A DNA stretch of 64,000 nucleotides, from the NCBI RefSeq assembly GCF_011300685.1, contig NZ_CP049864.1:1418885-1482884 (forward strand), read 5' to 3'. Both the position numbers and the translations under genes were made by a program. Each line of letters begins with the position of its first letter. The stretch's first letter is position 1. Below the pieces are notes generated by a model that worked only from the letters and a program-made list of their open reading frames with translations, did no database searches and had not been told where the DNA came from. Positions 47,136 through 56,713 of this stretch are shown in pieces. The DNA comes from Lysobacter sp. HDW10. GTDB lineage: Bacteria > Pseudomonadota > Gammaproteobacteria > Xanthomonadales > Xanthomonadaceae.

Positions 47136-47573
47136 ATGGATACATTGAGCGCACCGCGCACCGCCACATTTCGACTCGTTGCCGTACTTGCTTTAGCTTG
47201 GAATCTCATTGGGCTCGCCATGTTCTGGATGCAAATGAACATGACACCGGAGCAACTCGCAGAACTGACCGAAGGTCAACGCAAAGTGAATGCATTGATG
47301 CCGCAGTGGCTGTGGTGGATCGATGGTATCGCCGTCGGGACAGGCGTCATTGCTTCTATTCTTTTGATCATGCGAAAGAGACTGTCTGTTGCGTTTTTCA
47401 TGATTTCGCTTGTTGCGATTGTCGTGCTTTTTAGTTCCGGCATGGTGATCACCGACATGATTCAAAACGTGGGTGCAACAGAAGCGTTGACGATGCCCAT
47501 CACGGTCACAGTCATCGCCATTGCCTTGCTTTGGTATGCGCGCCGCGCAAACGCAAAGGGCTGGCTCAGTTGA
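47136..47573 (+). CDS. Four-helix membrane protein of unknown function
   Basis: This 145-aa protein has four hydrophobic segments (about 15-35, 60-80, 85-105 and 115-135) and a short loop MTPEQLAELTEGQRKV between the first two. Related bacterial proteins are often labelled 'sugar transporter' without evidence. I see no catalytic motif. GGGGAAGGA precedes the ATG at 47136. It stands alone between dbpA (divergent) and the serine hydrolase. Confidence 0.7.
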   Translation: MDTLSAPRTATFRLVAVLALAWNLIGLAMFWMQMNMTPEQLAELTEGQRKVNALMPQWLWWIDGIAVGTGVIASILLIMRKRLSVAFFMISLVAIVVLFSSGMVITDMIQNVGATEALTMPITVTVIAIALLWYARRANAKGWLS

Positions 47574-47624
47574 GCGAAGCGCAGCGCTCGGCTTCCGCGT
47601 AAAGACTTTCGTGATTCACGTTCA

Positions 47625-47648
47625 CATCTAGGCCTTTTGGCCTAGGTG
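47625..47648. other. Palindromic hairpin upstream of the serine hydrolase
   Basis: A 10-bp stem (47625-47634 with 47639-47648, one G-T pair) closes a TTTT loop. No T-run follows. It may be a 3'-end structure for the membrane-protein gene or part of the downstream 5' region. Confidence 0.5.
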
Positions 47649-47700
47649 CGACGCGACACGATTTGTTACATTCGAAGGGTTCTCCAGGGGTCTGACACGT

Positions 47701-49335
47701 ATGTCCATCAAGTACTTTGCGGCTGTGTTGTTTTTGGCAACGGCGCCTGTTTTTGCAGCACCGCCGCAACAAGACGCGGCAATCGCAGCTGCGAAGCCGC
47801 ATGTCGCACGTGCGGAACCCGATTGGGCGGAATTTGATGCCTACGTCGATGCCGTTAGAAAGCGTTTTGACGTGCCCGGTATCGCTGTGGCGATTGTCAA
47901 AGACGGCAAAGTCGTGCATGAGCGCGGCTACGGCGAACGCGAAATGGGCAAGCCGGGCAAAGTGGACGAACACACGATGTTCGCCATCGCCTCGAACACC
48001 AAGGCGTTCACAGCCGCAGCACTGCAAATGTTGGCCGATGAGAAGAAGCTTTCAATGGATGATCGTGTCATCGACCATCTGCCGTGGTTCCGTATGTCTG
48101 ATCCCTATATCACGCATGACATGCGCATCCGTGACTTGCTTGCGCATCGCAGCGGATTGGGCTTGGGCGCAGGCGATCTTTTGTACTGGCCGACAACAAC
48201 CTATAGCACCAAGGAAGTGGCCCAACGCTTGAAAGACGTACCCCTCACGGGTTCGTTCCGTGCACGTTATGCCTACGACAACATCTTGTTCGGAGTGGCC
48301 TCACTGGTGATTGAAGAAGTCAGCGGCATGTCGTTCAAGCAATTCCTCGCCACGCGTTTCTTTGCGCCGTTGGGAATGACTGAAACGCGCTACAACGCCG
48401 ACGATTTAAAGGCAGGCGACAACGTCGCAACGGGTCATGCGAAATTCAACTTCACCGAGTTGAAACCCGTCGGTACGCTGACATGGTTCAACGCACCGGG
48501 TGCAGGCGGCCTGTATTCCAGCGTGCATGATTTGACGCGTTGGATGAACACCATGTTGTATGGCGGCAAAGCGGGTGGCGATGCCAAGGGCAAACAATTG
48601 TTCAGCGATCGCGCAGCACGTGATCTATGGAATGTGCTCACACCGATCCCGGTAGGCAAATCTTCAATCCCTGAGCTTGCACCGGCGGCGCCCAACATGA
48701 TGGGGTATGCGCAAGGCTGGAACGTGGGCGATTATCAGGGCAATCGCTTGATTTGGCATACGGGCGGTTGGCCGGGACAAGTCTCGCGCTTGACCTTGTT
48801 GCCGAATAGCCACATGGGTGTGGTCGTGCTGACCAACCAAGAAGTCGGTGTCGCCTTCAATGCGGTCACCTATAAAGCGATTGATATGCTTTTGAACGGC
48901 GGCAGCGGCAATGATTGGTTGGCCGCATATGGAAAGGCCTACGACAAAGCACAAGCAGATTCCGACAGCAGTTGGCAGAAACACGTGGCCGCACGTAAAG
49001 CCGGTAAACCGCAGCTGCCGCTTTCCGGCTACGCGGGCACTTGGCGAGACCCGTGGTATGGCGATATTGCACTCACACTCGCGAATGGCGCATTGAATAT
49101 CCAGTTCAGCAAGACCCCGCAATTGAAGGGCAAGTTGGAACACTGGCAAGGCGAGACATTCATCATTCGTTGGGATGACCGTTCGCTCAATGCCGATGCT
49201 TTCATGACTTTCCAGCTGAACCCGGATGGCAAGCCCGTAGGCGCCCGCATGGAAGCCATCTCTCCGTTGACGGATTTCAGCTTCGATTTCCAAGACTTGC
49301 GACTTGAGCCGGTCCAAGTTGTCAAAGGCGCGTAG
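47701..49335 (+). CDS. Secreted serine hydrolase (beta-lactamase class C/PBP-like) with DUF3471
   Basis: This 544-aa exported protein has signal peptide YFAAVLFLATAPVFA. The class C-type core covers about residues 40-400. The nucleophile motif SxxK is in FAIASNTKAFTAAAL, the YxN-type motif is in RYAYDNILFG, and the third motif is HTGG (IWHTGGWPGQVS). The C-terminal beta domain (about 430-540) resembles DUF3471. Such proteins act as esterases, D-aminopeptidases or peptidoglycan-related enzymes; the substrate cannot be assigned and resistance should not be inferred. Confidence 0.87.
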   Translation: MSIKYFAAVLFLATAPVFAAPPQQDAAIAAAKPHVARAEPDWAEFDAYVDAVRKRFDVPGIAVAIVKDGKVVHERGYGEREMGKPGKVDEHTMFAIASNTKAFTAAALQMLADEKKLSMDDRVIDHLPWFRMSDPYITHDMRIRDLLAHRSGLGLGAGDLLYWPTTTYSTKEVAQRLKDVPLTGSFRARYAYDNILFGVASLVIEEVSGMSFKQFLATRFFAPLGMTETRYNADDLKAGDNVATGHAKFNFTELKPVGTLTWFNAPGAGGLYSSVHDLTRWMNTMLYGGKAGGDAKGKQLFSDRAARDLWNVLTPIPVGKSSIPELAPAAPNMMGYAQGWNVGDYQGNRLIWHTGGWPGQVSRLTLLPNSHMGVVVLTNQEVGVAFNAVTYKAIDMLLNGGSGNDWLAAYGKAYDKAQADSDSSWQKHVAARKAGKPQLPLSGYAGTWRDPWYGDIALTLANGALNIQFSKTPQLKGKLEHWQGETFIIRWDDRSLNADAFMTFQLNPDGKPVGARMEAISPLTDFSFDFQDLRLEPVQVVKGA

Positions 49336-49396
49336 TCACATTCAGAGTTTTTCGGGGTAACCTGATTGAATTGGCCTGATCGAGTCTTTTGCACGA

Positions 49397-50647
49397 ATGC
49401 TGGAAGAGCATGAAATTCCTGTCGGTTCTCTTGAGCTGGGCATGTGGGTCTGCCGGCTCGATAGGCCATGGGCGGGAACCCCCTTCCTCTTGCAAGGACT
49501 GCTGATCGAAACGCCCGCTGACATCAAATTGTTGGCGGAGTACTGCAAGACCGTCTTCGTCGACGTGGATCTCAGCAAACCCGAAATTTCTGCAAAGCTG
49601 CGTAGCCTTCCGAGACCGGCAAACGGGATCAAGTCGCCGTTTGTTGCGTCCAGCGCAACTATCGCCAAGCCCGAATTGCATGTCACCGTGCCGCATAAGA
49701 CGGGTCGACTCCCAACGCCGGTCGATCTGCAGGTGGCCCGCGAGGCGATCACCTTCGTGGTCGAACGCACCACACAATTGTTTGAAGAAATGCGGGAAGG
49801 GCGCTCTGTTTCGCGAGAAGAGCTCGAGCAAGCGGCAGAGCCCGTCGTCCGCAACGTCACGCAAAATCAGGATGCCTTCCTGTGGTTGATGGCGCTCAAG
49901 CGCGATTCCAACTATGGCTATTTGCATGCGATCAACTGCTGCGCATTGTCTGCCGCGTTTGCACATGAATTGGCACTGCCGCATGACCGCATCAATGCGA
50001 TTGCGGTGGGCGGATTGATCATGAACATCGGCATGGTCGATGTGCCCGAAGAAATTTTGAACGTACGTCGTGAACTCAAACCCGACGAGCGCAATGTGGT
50101 TGAGCAGCATGTGGCACATGGCATGCGCCGCATCGAAGACATGGGGTTCACAGATGTCGATACGGTCGCCATGGTCAAGTGCCACCACGAACGCTACGAC
50201 GGCACCGGTTATCCCTTGGGTTTGATGGGTGCGAGCATTCCAATGGCGGGCCGACTGGCAGCGATCGTCGATGCCTTTGATGCGATGAGTGCAGACCGTC
50301 CGCACCGATTTGCGATTTCGCGCTCTGAATCCTTGCATGAGCTTTACGCGCAGCGCGGCAAGCGCTTCCACAGTGAGCTGGTCGAAGAATTCGTGAAGTG
50401 CCTCGGTATCTACCCGGTGGGATCCTTGGTCGAACTCAACACAGGTGAGGTCGCCATTGTCATGGTGCAGAACGCATTGTTGCGCCTACGTCCTCGCATC
50501 ATGGTGTTGACCGACGAGAGCAAGAAAACGCTGGGTCATTTCCATTCAATGGATCTGTCCGAAACACGCGAAGACGCGAGCGTACATATCATGCGCACCC
50601 TGGGTCCGGGTGCGTTCGGATTGGATCCTTCGGAGTTGTTCCTTTGA
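49397..50647 (+). CDS. Degenerate HD-GYP protein (MN-GYP) with DUF3391
   Basis: This 416-aa protein has an N-terminal DUF3391 (about residues 1-110, IPVGSLELGMWVCRLDRPW) and an HD-GYP domain (about 150-350). HD-GYP enzymes hydrolyse cyclic di-GMP using an HD...K metal site. Here the canonical LLHDIGK reads LIMNIGM: Met209-Asn210 replace His-Asp, and Met213 replaces Lys. Other elements are kept: YLHAINCCALS, EQHVAHGMR, the HHERYDGTGYPLGL GYP loop and DAFDAMSADRPHR. It is predicted to bind but not cleave, or to be an altered enzyme. Its stop overlaps the start of the EAL gene. Confidence 0.88.
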   Translation: MLEEHEIPVGSLELGMWVCRLDRPWAGTPFLLQGLLIETPADIKLLAEYCKTVFVDVDLSKPEISAKLRSLPRPANGIKSPFVASSATIAKPELHVTVPHKTGRLPTPVDLQVAREAITFVVERTTQLFEEMREGRSVSREELEQAAEPVVRNVTQNQDAFLWLMALKRDSNYGYLHAINCCALSAAFAHELALPHDRINAIAVGGLIMNIGMVDVPEEILNVRRELKPDERNVVEQHVAHGMRRIEDMGFTDVDTVAMVKCHHERYDGTGYPLGLMGASIPMAGRLAAIVDAFDAMSADRPHRFAISRSESLHELYAQRGKRFHSELVEEFVKCLGIYPVGSLVELNTGEVAIVMVQNALLRLRPRIMVLTDESKKTLGHFHSMDLSETREDASVHIMRTLGPGAFGLDPSELFL

Positions 50648-51897
50648 TCGGATTGCATGCATTGCGTCAAGAGTTTGACCGCGCGATCCAAAGTGACAAC
50701 GGCGACGTTGCGCCTGTCGGATTGGTCATCGCACGTTTGCAGAGACTTCGTGATCTCGAGTTGCTCTATGGGCATGAGCTCGGTGATTCGCTGTATCACG
50801 CCATGCCGGAACGCGTACGCGAAGCCTTGCGTCCGGGCGACAAATTAGTCCGCATCGGCGAGGCCGATTGTGCAGTCGTGTTCTGCAATCTACGTAGCCG
50901 AAACCATTTGGAGTTGGCGGCAGGCCGGATTGCGCGCTCATTCTCCGATCCGGTTGAAATCGGCGACCGTAAGTTTCGCGTGCGCGTTGCCGTAGGTGCT
51001 GCCTATTTCCCCAGCGATGGCCAAGATTTCGATGCCTTGTTAATGGCGGCCGACCGCGCCTGTGCGCGCGCCGTCAATAACCAATACAGCTACGAAATGC
51101 ACCGGAGCGATGCCAGCGCGACGCAGTATGAGCACGAGCGTTTGGTGCAAGCGATTCGACAGAACGAGCTCCAGCTGTATTTGCAGCCGATTCATTCCGC
51201 GCGATCGCCGGAAAAAATTGTGGCGTTTGAATCTCTCGCGCGTTGGCCCACGGAAGGTGGCTTTGTCCCACCCAATGTCTTTATTCCGATGGCCGAGCGG
51301 GGCGGGCTCATTCAAGATTTGACGATGTGGAGCCTGCACTCCTCCTTGCGCTTGCTGTCTCAGTGGTTGGAGTTCGCGCCTGACATAAGTGTCTCAGTGA
51401 ACATTTCGCCGCTCTTTGCTGCAGATCCTGTGTTCCCGGATTTGGTGCTGCGCGCCATGGGCATTTGGAATGTGCCGCCTGAGCGGCTTGTTCTCGAAAT
51501 TACCGAAACGGCATTTGCAGAGAATGCCGATGCCGTGATCGACGGCATGATGACCTTGAAGCGCAGTGGCGTCTCGATTGCCATTGACGATTTCGGTACC
51601 GGCTATGCGTCCTTCGCTTATTTGAAAGATTTCCCGGTCTCAGAGCTCAAGATCGATCAGGTCTTCATTCGTACACTGTTGCATCGTCAGCGACTTCAGC
51701 ACCTTGTCGGTTCCATGATCGACATGTCGCATCGACTGGGGATTACCGCGGTCGCCGAAGGTGTGGAAGATCAGAAGACTTTGGAAGTGCTCGAATCCTT
51801 GGGCTGCGACTTCGTGCAGGGATATCACTTGGGTCGGCCTATGCTTGGTGAAACAGCCGTGGCCCAACTGCAGACGCGCTATTTCGGTACGACGTGA
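50644..51897 (+). CDS. Degenerate GGDEF plus EAL-domain protein
   Basis: This 417-aa cytosolic protein has an N-terminal GGDEF-like domain (about 1-155), where the signature reads GEADC (residues 72-76), so cyclase activity is not expected. The EAL domain (about 165-415) has FESLARW (E196-S197-L198 in place of EAL) but retains the other catalytic residues: VNISPLF, ITETAFA, IDDFGTGYAS, LKIDQVFI, AEGVED and QGYHLGRPM. Cyclic di-GMP phosphodiesterase activity is plausible. The start is TTG 50644, 8 nt after GGAG and overlapping the stop codon of the MN-GYP gene (TTGA), so both proteins are made together. Confidence 0.88.
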   Translation: MIGLHALRQEFDRAIQSDNGDVAPVGLVIARLQRLRDLELLYGHELGDSLYHAMPERVREALRPGDKLVRIGEADCAVVFCNLRSRNHLELAAGRIARSFSDPVEIGDRKFRVRVAVGAAYFPSDGQDFDALLMAADRACARAVNNQYSYEMHRSDASATQYEHERLVQAIRQNELQLYLQPIHSARSPEKIVAFESLARWPTEGGFVPPNVFIPMAERGGLIQDLTMWSLHSSLRLLSQWLEFAPDISVSVNISPLFAADPVFPDLVLRAMGIWNVPPERLVLEITETAFAENADAVIDGMMTLKRSGVSIAIDDFGTGYASFAYLKDFPVSELKIDQVFIRTLLHRQRLQHLVGSMIDMSHRLGITAVAEGVEDQKTLEVLESLGCDFVQGYHLGRPMLGETAVAQLQTRYFGTT

Positions 51898-51930
51898 CTC
51901 TGCGCTCGCGCACGTCGTGCACAATGAACC

Positions 51931-53784
51931 ATGATCTTCAAATGGTTCGAATCACGCATTGACCCGTTTAAGCCGGTGCAAGTCGGCGCACCGCCGGCTT
52001 CGCTTTGGCGCTTCTATGTGCACTATCTGAAGCAGGCAAAGGGCGTTTTGCTTTGGACCTGTGTATTGGGGTTCTTTGTGGCCCTGGTCGAAGTGTCTCT
52101 GTTCTCGTTTGTGGGACGCATCGTTGATCTGGCGCAGGGTCTACCCGTGCGCGACTTCTTGTCGATTCATGGGCATGAGTTGCTCTGGATGGCGGTAGTC
52201 GTCGTTGTCATTCGGCCCTTGCTCTTGCTTGCGCATGACTTACTCGTGAACCAAGCGATGTTGCCTTCGTTCACGGCCTTGGTGCGTTGGCAGCAGCATC
52301 GACATGTGTCCATGCAAAGCTTGGCCTTCTTCAACAATGACTTTGCCGGACGTATTGCCAATCGCATCATGCAAACCGGTGCCAGCTTGCGCGAGTCAGC
52401 TGTGCAGATCGTGGACGCCATTTGGTACGTCGTGATTTACACAATTACCGCGCTGGTACTTTTTGCAAAAGCGGATCCGAAATTGAGCTTGCCTTTGGCC
52501 ATATGGTTAGTGGGCTATATCGCATTACTTGTGTTCTTTGTACCGCGTACCAAAGTGCGGTCATTGGCCGCTTCGACCGCCAAATCGAAATTCATGGGCC
52601 GGGTTGTCGATGGTTATACCAATGCAAGTGCCCTAAAGCTCTTCCCGCAAGGCACACGTGAAGACGCCTATGTGCGTGAATCGGTGCAAGAGAACGTCGA
52701 CAAAGTACGGGCCATGACGCGCCTCACCACGCTGATGGATATCAGCATCACGGTGTGGAACGGGCTCCTGATCGCCGCCACGGGCGCATTGGGAATTTGG
52801 TTGTGGTCAGGCGGCCACATCACCGCAGGTGCCATCGCGCTGTCGACGGGTTTGGTCATTCGAATCAACAACATGTCAGGTTGGATCATGTGGGTGGTGA
52901 ACGGCATCTTCGAATCGATCGGAACGGTGCAAGATGGCATGGAGACGGTCGCCAAGCCTTTGACCGTGGTGGATGCCAAAGATGCACCGGCATTGCGCGT
53001 GGGTGCAGGCGATATTCGCTTCGAGGACATCCACTTTCACTATGGACAGGGCAGTGGCGTCATCAGTGGCCTCGACCTCCATTTGAAGCCGGGTGAACGC
53101 GTCGGCTTGGTCGGACCTTCAGGTGCAGGTAAAACCACGCTGATGAACTTGCTGTTGCGCTTCTACGATTTGGAAGGCGGACGAATTCTGATCGATGGAC
53201 AAGACATTGCGAAGGTCACGCAAGACAGCTTGCGGCATGCCACGGGTGTGGTGACACAAGAGCCGTCGTTATTGCATCGATCCATTCGCGACAACCTGCG
53301 GATTGCGCAGCCTGACGCGACAGACACGCAGTTGTATGCGGCGCTCGCGGCAGCGCGCGCAGATGGATTCGTGCCGAATCTGATCGATAGTGAAGGGCGC
53401 CGCGGCTTAGATGCACATGTCGGCGAGCGCGGTGTCAAACTTTCGGGCGGGCAACGGCAACGAATCGCGATTGCGCGCGTGCTACTTAAAGATGCGCCGA
53501 TACTGGTGCTCGACGAGGCCACGTCGGCTTTGGATTCTGAAGTGGAAGCGGTCATTCAAGACTCGCTGGCCACCTTGATGGACGGCAAAACCGTCATTGC
53601 GATTGCACATCGCCTGTCAACCATTGCGCGGATGGACCGCTTGGTGGTCATGGACCAAGGGCATATCGTTGAGAGCGGTACACATGCCAGTCTGCTGGAG
53701 GCCGACGGCTTGTATGCACGGTTATGGAAAAGACAAACCGGCGGATTTGTGTCCGCCGGTTTGGATGAAGCCGAAGTTGATTAG
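51931..53784 (+). CDS. ABC transporter, fused permease and ATPase (exporter type)
   Basis: This 617-aa half-transporter works as a homodimer. Six transmembrane helices lie within residues 35-320, and the nucleotide-binding domain is in 355-600. Walker A GLVGPSGAGKTTLMN, Q-loop VTQEPSLLH, ABC signature VKLSGGQRQRIAIARVLL, Walker B ILVLDEATSALD and the switch His in VIAIAHRLSTI are intact. The family (MsbA/multidrug type) exports lipids, peptides or drugs; the cargo is not readable. The end overlaps the convergent membrane-protein gene by 4 bp. Confidence 0.92.
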   Translation: MIFKWFESRIDPFKPVQVGAPPASLWRFYVHYLKQAKGVLLWTCVLGFFVALVEVSLFSFVGRIVDLAQGLPVRDFLSIHGHELLWMAVVVVVIRPLLLLAHDLLVNQAMLPSFTALVRWQQHRHVSMQSLAFFNNDFAGRIANRIMQTGASLRESAVQIVDAIWYVVIYTITALVLFAKADPKLSLPLAIWLVGYIALLVFFVPRTKVRSLAASTAKSKFMGRVVDGYTNASALKLFPQGTREDAYVRESVQENVDKVRAMTRLTTLMDISITVWNGLLIAATGALGIWLWSGGHITAGAIALSTGLVIRINNMSGWIMWVVNGIFESIGTVQDGMETVAKPLTVVDAKDAPALRVGAGDIRFEDIHFHYGQGSGVISGLDLHLKPGERVGLVGPSGAGKTTLMNLLLRFYDLEGGRILIDGQDIAKVTQDSLRHATGVVTQEPSLLHRSIRDNLRIAQPDATDTQLYAALAAARADGFVPNLIDSEGRRGLDAHVGERGVKLSGGQRQRIAIARVLLKDAPILVLDEATSALDSEVEAVIQDSLATLMDGKTVIAIAHRLSTIARMDRLVVMDQGHIVESGTHASLLEADGLYARLWKRQTGGFVSAGLDEAEVD

Positions 53785-54659
53785 CGCGAGATTCTGGCGA
53801 GTGTTTCCAGACGCATCACGCGGAACAATCCGCCCACTGCTGTAGCCAATGCCACGACGACGAGGGCAATCCAAGCATTCTGGATACCCATGAGCGGTGC
53901 ACTGATCAACGCCAACGCGGCGAGCCCAAGCAGCAAGAACAAGACAAAGCCGAAAATCGACGCAAACGGACGCTTGAACAAAGTCTTCAGACCTTTCATC
54001 ACGGTGCCGCGTACGCGCGGCTTTGCGTCGCTCATGTTGGACAACGCGGCGCGTGCCAAGTCAAACCACAGCAAGAACAACAGCACGGTCACAGCGACAA
54101 CCCAATTGACGATGGATGCCGCATGCGCAGTTTGTTCAGCGGTGACCGCCACTTTGCTGACACCCGACGACCACTTGAAGGTGAAGTACGCGGGCAGGGC
54201 AAGCACGATCAGTACCAAGATAAAGATCAGGCTTTGCTTCAGCTGTGCCCAGAAGCCCGCATTGGCGACGCGAATCAACTCGCGATAGCCCAAGCCGCGG
54301 CCGCCACGAACGCTGCCGACCAAGCCGCTGGCGAGCCAAATTTTCAGCAACCAAGCAACGATGGCACAGCTCAACAATCCCAGGACGAACTGCGAAACAC
54401 CTTCGGTGTTCCCGGCGAACGCACGCATGGATTCCACCCAGGCTTGAATACGATCACCCAGGTCTGTTGAAGCGGCGGATGGATTGAAGCCCAGGCTGGC
54501 CTTCAGTTGTCGAACGATCGGCAATGCAGCAATCCAACCAAGCAACAATGCAAACAAGACCGTGAGACTAAGCCAGCGCCAGTGACGGAAGCTGGCGCCA
54601 AAGCTTTGGCCAATGGCTTTGAAGGCGCCAATGCGCGCATGTGAGATTTCAGTTGTCAT
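53781..54659 (-). CDS. Polytopic membrane protein of unknown function
   Basis: This 292-aa protein has about six hydrophobic segments (for example WLSLTVLFALLLGWIAALPI, FILVLIVLALPAYFTF, FGFVLFLLLGLAALALI) and a conserved-looking loop GSVRGGRGLGYRELIRVANAGFW (region about 118-140). I do not recognise a named family. The start codon overlaps the stop of the M1 peptidase gene (ATGA), so the two are translationally coupled. It may assist or depend on the secreted peptidase, but this is only context. Confidence 0.75.
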   Translation of the reverse strand: MTTEISHARIGAFKAIGQSFGASFRHWRWLSLTVLFALLLGWIAALPIVRQLKASLGFNPSAASTDLGDRIQAWVESMRAFAGNTEGVSQFVLGLLSCAIVAWLLKIWLASGLVGSVRGGRGLGYRELIRVANAGFWAQLKQSLIFILVLIVLALPAYFTFKWSSGVSKVAVTAEQTAHAASIVNWVVAVTVLLFLLWFDLARAALSNMSDAKPRVRGTVMKGLKTLFKRPFASIFGFVLFLLLGLAALALISAPLMGIQNAWIALVVVALATAVGGLFRVMRLETLARISR

Positions 54660-56713
54660 AGGGCAAGCATCCAGCCGAATACGGTTTGAAACGCGCTTCG
54701 GGCAGTCGTGGTGAAACCATTGGTATTCACCGCGGCAACCGAGCGCGCATTGTCATTGAGGTCGATGTCGACGTAGTTGCCGCCATTCGGGTCCAAGGCA
54801 GCAGAAACGGCGGGCGAGGCGCTCAAGAATTTGTAATCTTGCTTGGGCTTCGTGTCGTTGACAGACAGCGTCTGCTGACTGCCGTCCTTAAATGTCACCA
54901 CCAAAGAACGTGGCAAAGCCACGCCGCTACGACGGAAGTCGACATGCGTTTCATAGCCGCCTGCTGCGGACTTCGTGGTGACCGCTGCAATTCGATCATT
55001 CAAACGCTTTGCACCATAGATTTGAGCGGCGAAGTAGGGCTTGATGATGTCCGCGCGACCCGTGCCATCGATCAGTGCCTGTTCCAAATCGGCAATGCCC
55101 GGATGTCTGAACTTCCAACGGTCGTAATACAGCTTCATGGCGCTTTCCATCGTTTCACGACCGACGGCGGTCTCGATGTCGTGCATGACGGTGGACGTGC
55201 CTTGATACACGCGCGTATAGCTTTGGCTGGTCTTACGATCCCAGGCGCTGTTACCCAGCGGATCTTCAGGATGCTCGGGACGTGACATCACGCGTTCGGC
55301 AGCGAATGCATTGAACGGCACGAAGCCTTTGCCATCGAAGCGCTCGATCTTCGGGCCGCGATTGAGATCACGCACCATGCGCATGTCCCAATACTCGTTC
55401 ATGCCTTCGTCCAGCATCGGCTCTTCGAACTCATTCGACGCGAGGATGCCGTAGAAATAGCCATGACCGAATTCGTGGATGGTGACGAAATCCAACATCA
55501 AGTCGGGAACGCCATAGCCCTTCGTGCTGGGCTTGGTCAATGTCGCCGTGAAGAAGGTGGGATACTCCATGCCACCTGCTTCATCCGCGTTGTACGCCGG
55601 GACCACTGCGGTGACGGTCTTGTACGGATAGGCGCCAAGCGTCTTGGAGAAATACGCCAAAGAATCCACTGTGGATTTCATGACGAACTTACCGGTCGCT
55701 TCGTACCCCTTCGGATACAACACGCGGACCTTGACGTCGTGCCCGGCCGGGCTGCGCCATGTCGTTTCCATCGGCACGCCGTACTTGTCGTAGGCGGTCC
55801 AAGCAAAGTCATGTACGTCGTCTTGCTTGTAGTGATGGGTGGTCCAACCGGCATCTTCAACAGGCGTGCCTTGAAGTTCACCCGTTGCACCGACGATGTA
55901 GTTCTTCGGTACTTTGAGTTTCACGTCATAGCTGCCGAAGTCTGCATAGAACTCACTATGCAGATGCATTTCGTGAGCATTCCAACGGGGTGCGGTGGCA
56001 CCGCGTTCGCCCGGCAACTCAAGGACGCCGATTTTCGGGAACCACTGACCCACCAGATGGAAGGTATCGAAATAGCCGGTACGTGCGACGACGCGCGGCA
56101 ATTGGTTCTCAAATTGGATGTCGAGATTCGTGGTTGCACCCGCCGCGACTGCGGTGGGTAAGTCCAAGCGAACGACGGTTTCGTCGGTCTTCGGGCCGTT
56201 GTCTGGATGCACGAATTGCCATTTCACCGCTTGGCCGTTCTGCATCACGCTAATCAACTTCGCATTGCCGGCTTCTTTTTCATCTGAAGCGACGCCCGAT
56301 CGGAACTTAAAGCCCTTTTCTTGTTCAGTACGGAAGGTGCTGCCTTTCTTGAATGCATTCAAATACAAATGGAGGTACACGCTGCACACGGGTTGTGCGC
56401 TGCGATTCCGCCAACCCAATTGCTGCTCACCCTTCACGGTGTGTTTGACCGGGTCCAACGTGGCATCGATCTTGTAGCTGACGACGCGATCAGACAAAGT
56501 CTCTGCGCCATCTGCGCGTTGACCGCCCCAGGCAGATTCACTGCTCGGCGTGGTCACCATGCCGGCGGTCTTACCGGCGATTGGAATATCCGCACATACC
56601 GGCGGATTCGGATTTGCTGCGGGTGCAACCGCCGCCTTATTGGGTGCATTCGCAGACGCGAAAACACCTGCCGCACAGGCGAGTGCGGACATCCCCAAGA
56701 TTACTTTTTTCAT
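54656..56713 (-). CDS. M1 family metallopeptidase (secreted aminopeptidase-like)
   Basis: This 685-aa exported zinc peptidase has signal peptide LGMSALACAAGVFASA. The N-terminal beta-saddle covers about 60-300. The exopeptidase motif is AGGMEYPTFF. The zinc motif is IHEFGHGYFYG, with the third ligand in EEPMLDEGMNEYWD at the usual 18-residue spacing. The C-terminal part (about 560-685) is beta-rich. It belongs to the group of long bacterial M1 peptidases with a shortened helical domain. It has 4-bp overlaps with the 98-aa gene before it and the membrane gene after it. Confidence 0.9.
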   Translation of the reverse strand: MKKVILGMSALACAAGVFASANAPNKAAVAPAANPNPPVCADIPIAGKTAGMVTTPSSESAWGGQRADGAETLSDRVVSYKIDATLDPVKHTVKGEQQLGWRNRSAQPVCSVYLHLYLNAFKKGSTFRTEQEKGFKFRSGVASDEKEAGNAKLISVMQNGQAVKWQFVHPDNGPKTDETVVRLDLPTAVAAGATTNLDIQFENQLPRVVARTGYFDTFHLVGQWFPKIGVLELPGERGATAPRWNAHEMHLHSEFYADFGSYDVKLKVPKNYIVGATGELQGTPVEDAGWTTHHYKQDDVHDFAWTAYDKYGVPMETTWRSPAGHDVKVRVLYPKGYEATGKFVMKSTVDSLAYFSKTLGAYPYKTVTAVVPAYNADEAGGMEYPTFFTATLTKPSTKGYGVPDLMLDFVTIHEFGHGYFYGILASNEFEEPMLDEGMNEYWDMRMVRDLNRGPKIERFDGKGFVPFNAFAAERVMSRPEHPEDPLGNSAWDRKTSQSYTRVYQGTSTVMHDIETAVGRETMESAMKLYYDRWKFRHPGIADLEQALIDGTGRADIIKPYFAAQIYGAKRLNDRIAAVTTKSAAGGYETHVDFRRSGVALPRSLVVTFKDGSQQTLSVNDTKPKQDYKFLSASPAVSAALDPNGGNYVDIDLNDNARSVAAVNTNGFTTTARSAFQTVFGWMLAL

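Noticed and set aside
47701-49335. Serine hydrolase as an antibiotic-resistance beta-lactamase
   Set aside because: The SxxK and HTGG motifs are shared by many esterases and peptidases. Fusion to a DUF3471-like domain argues against a classical AmpC.
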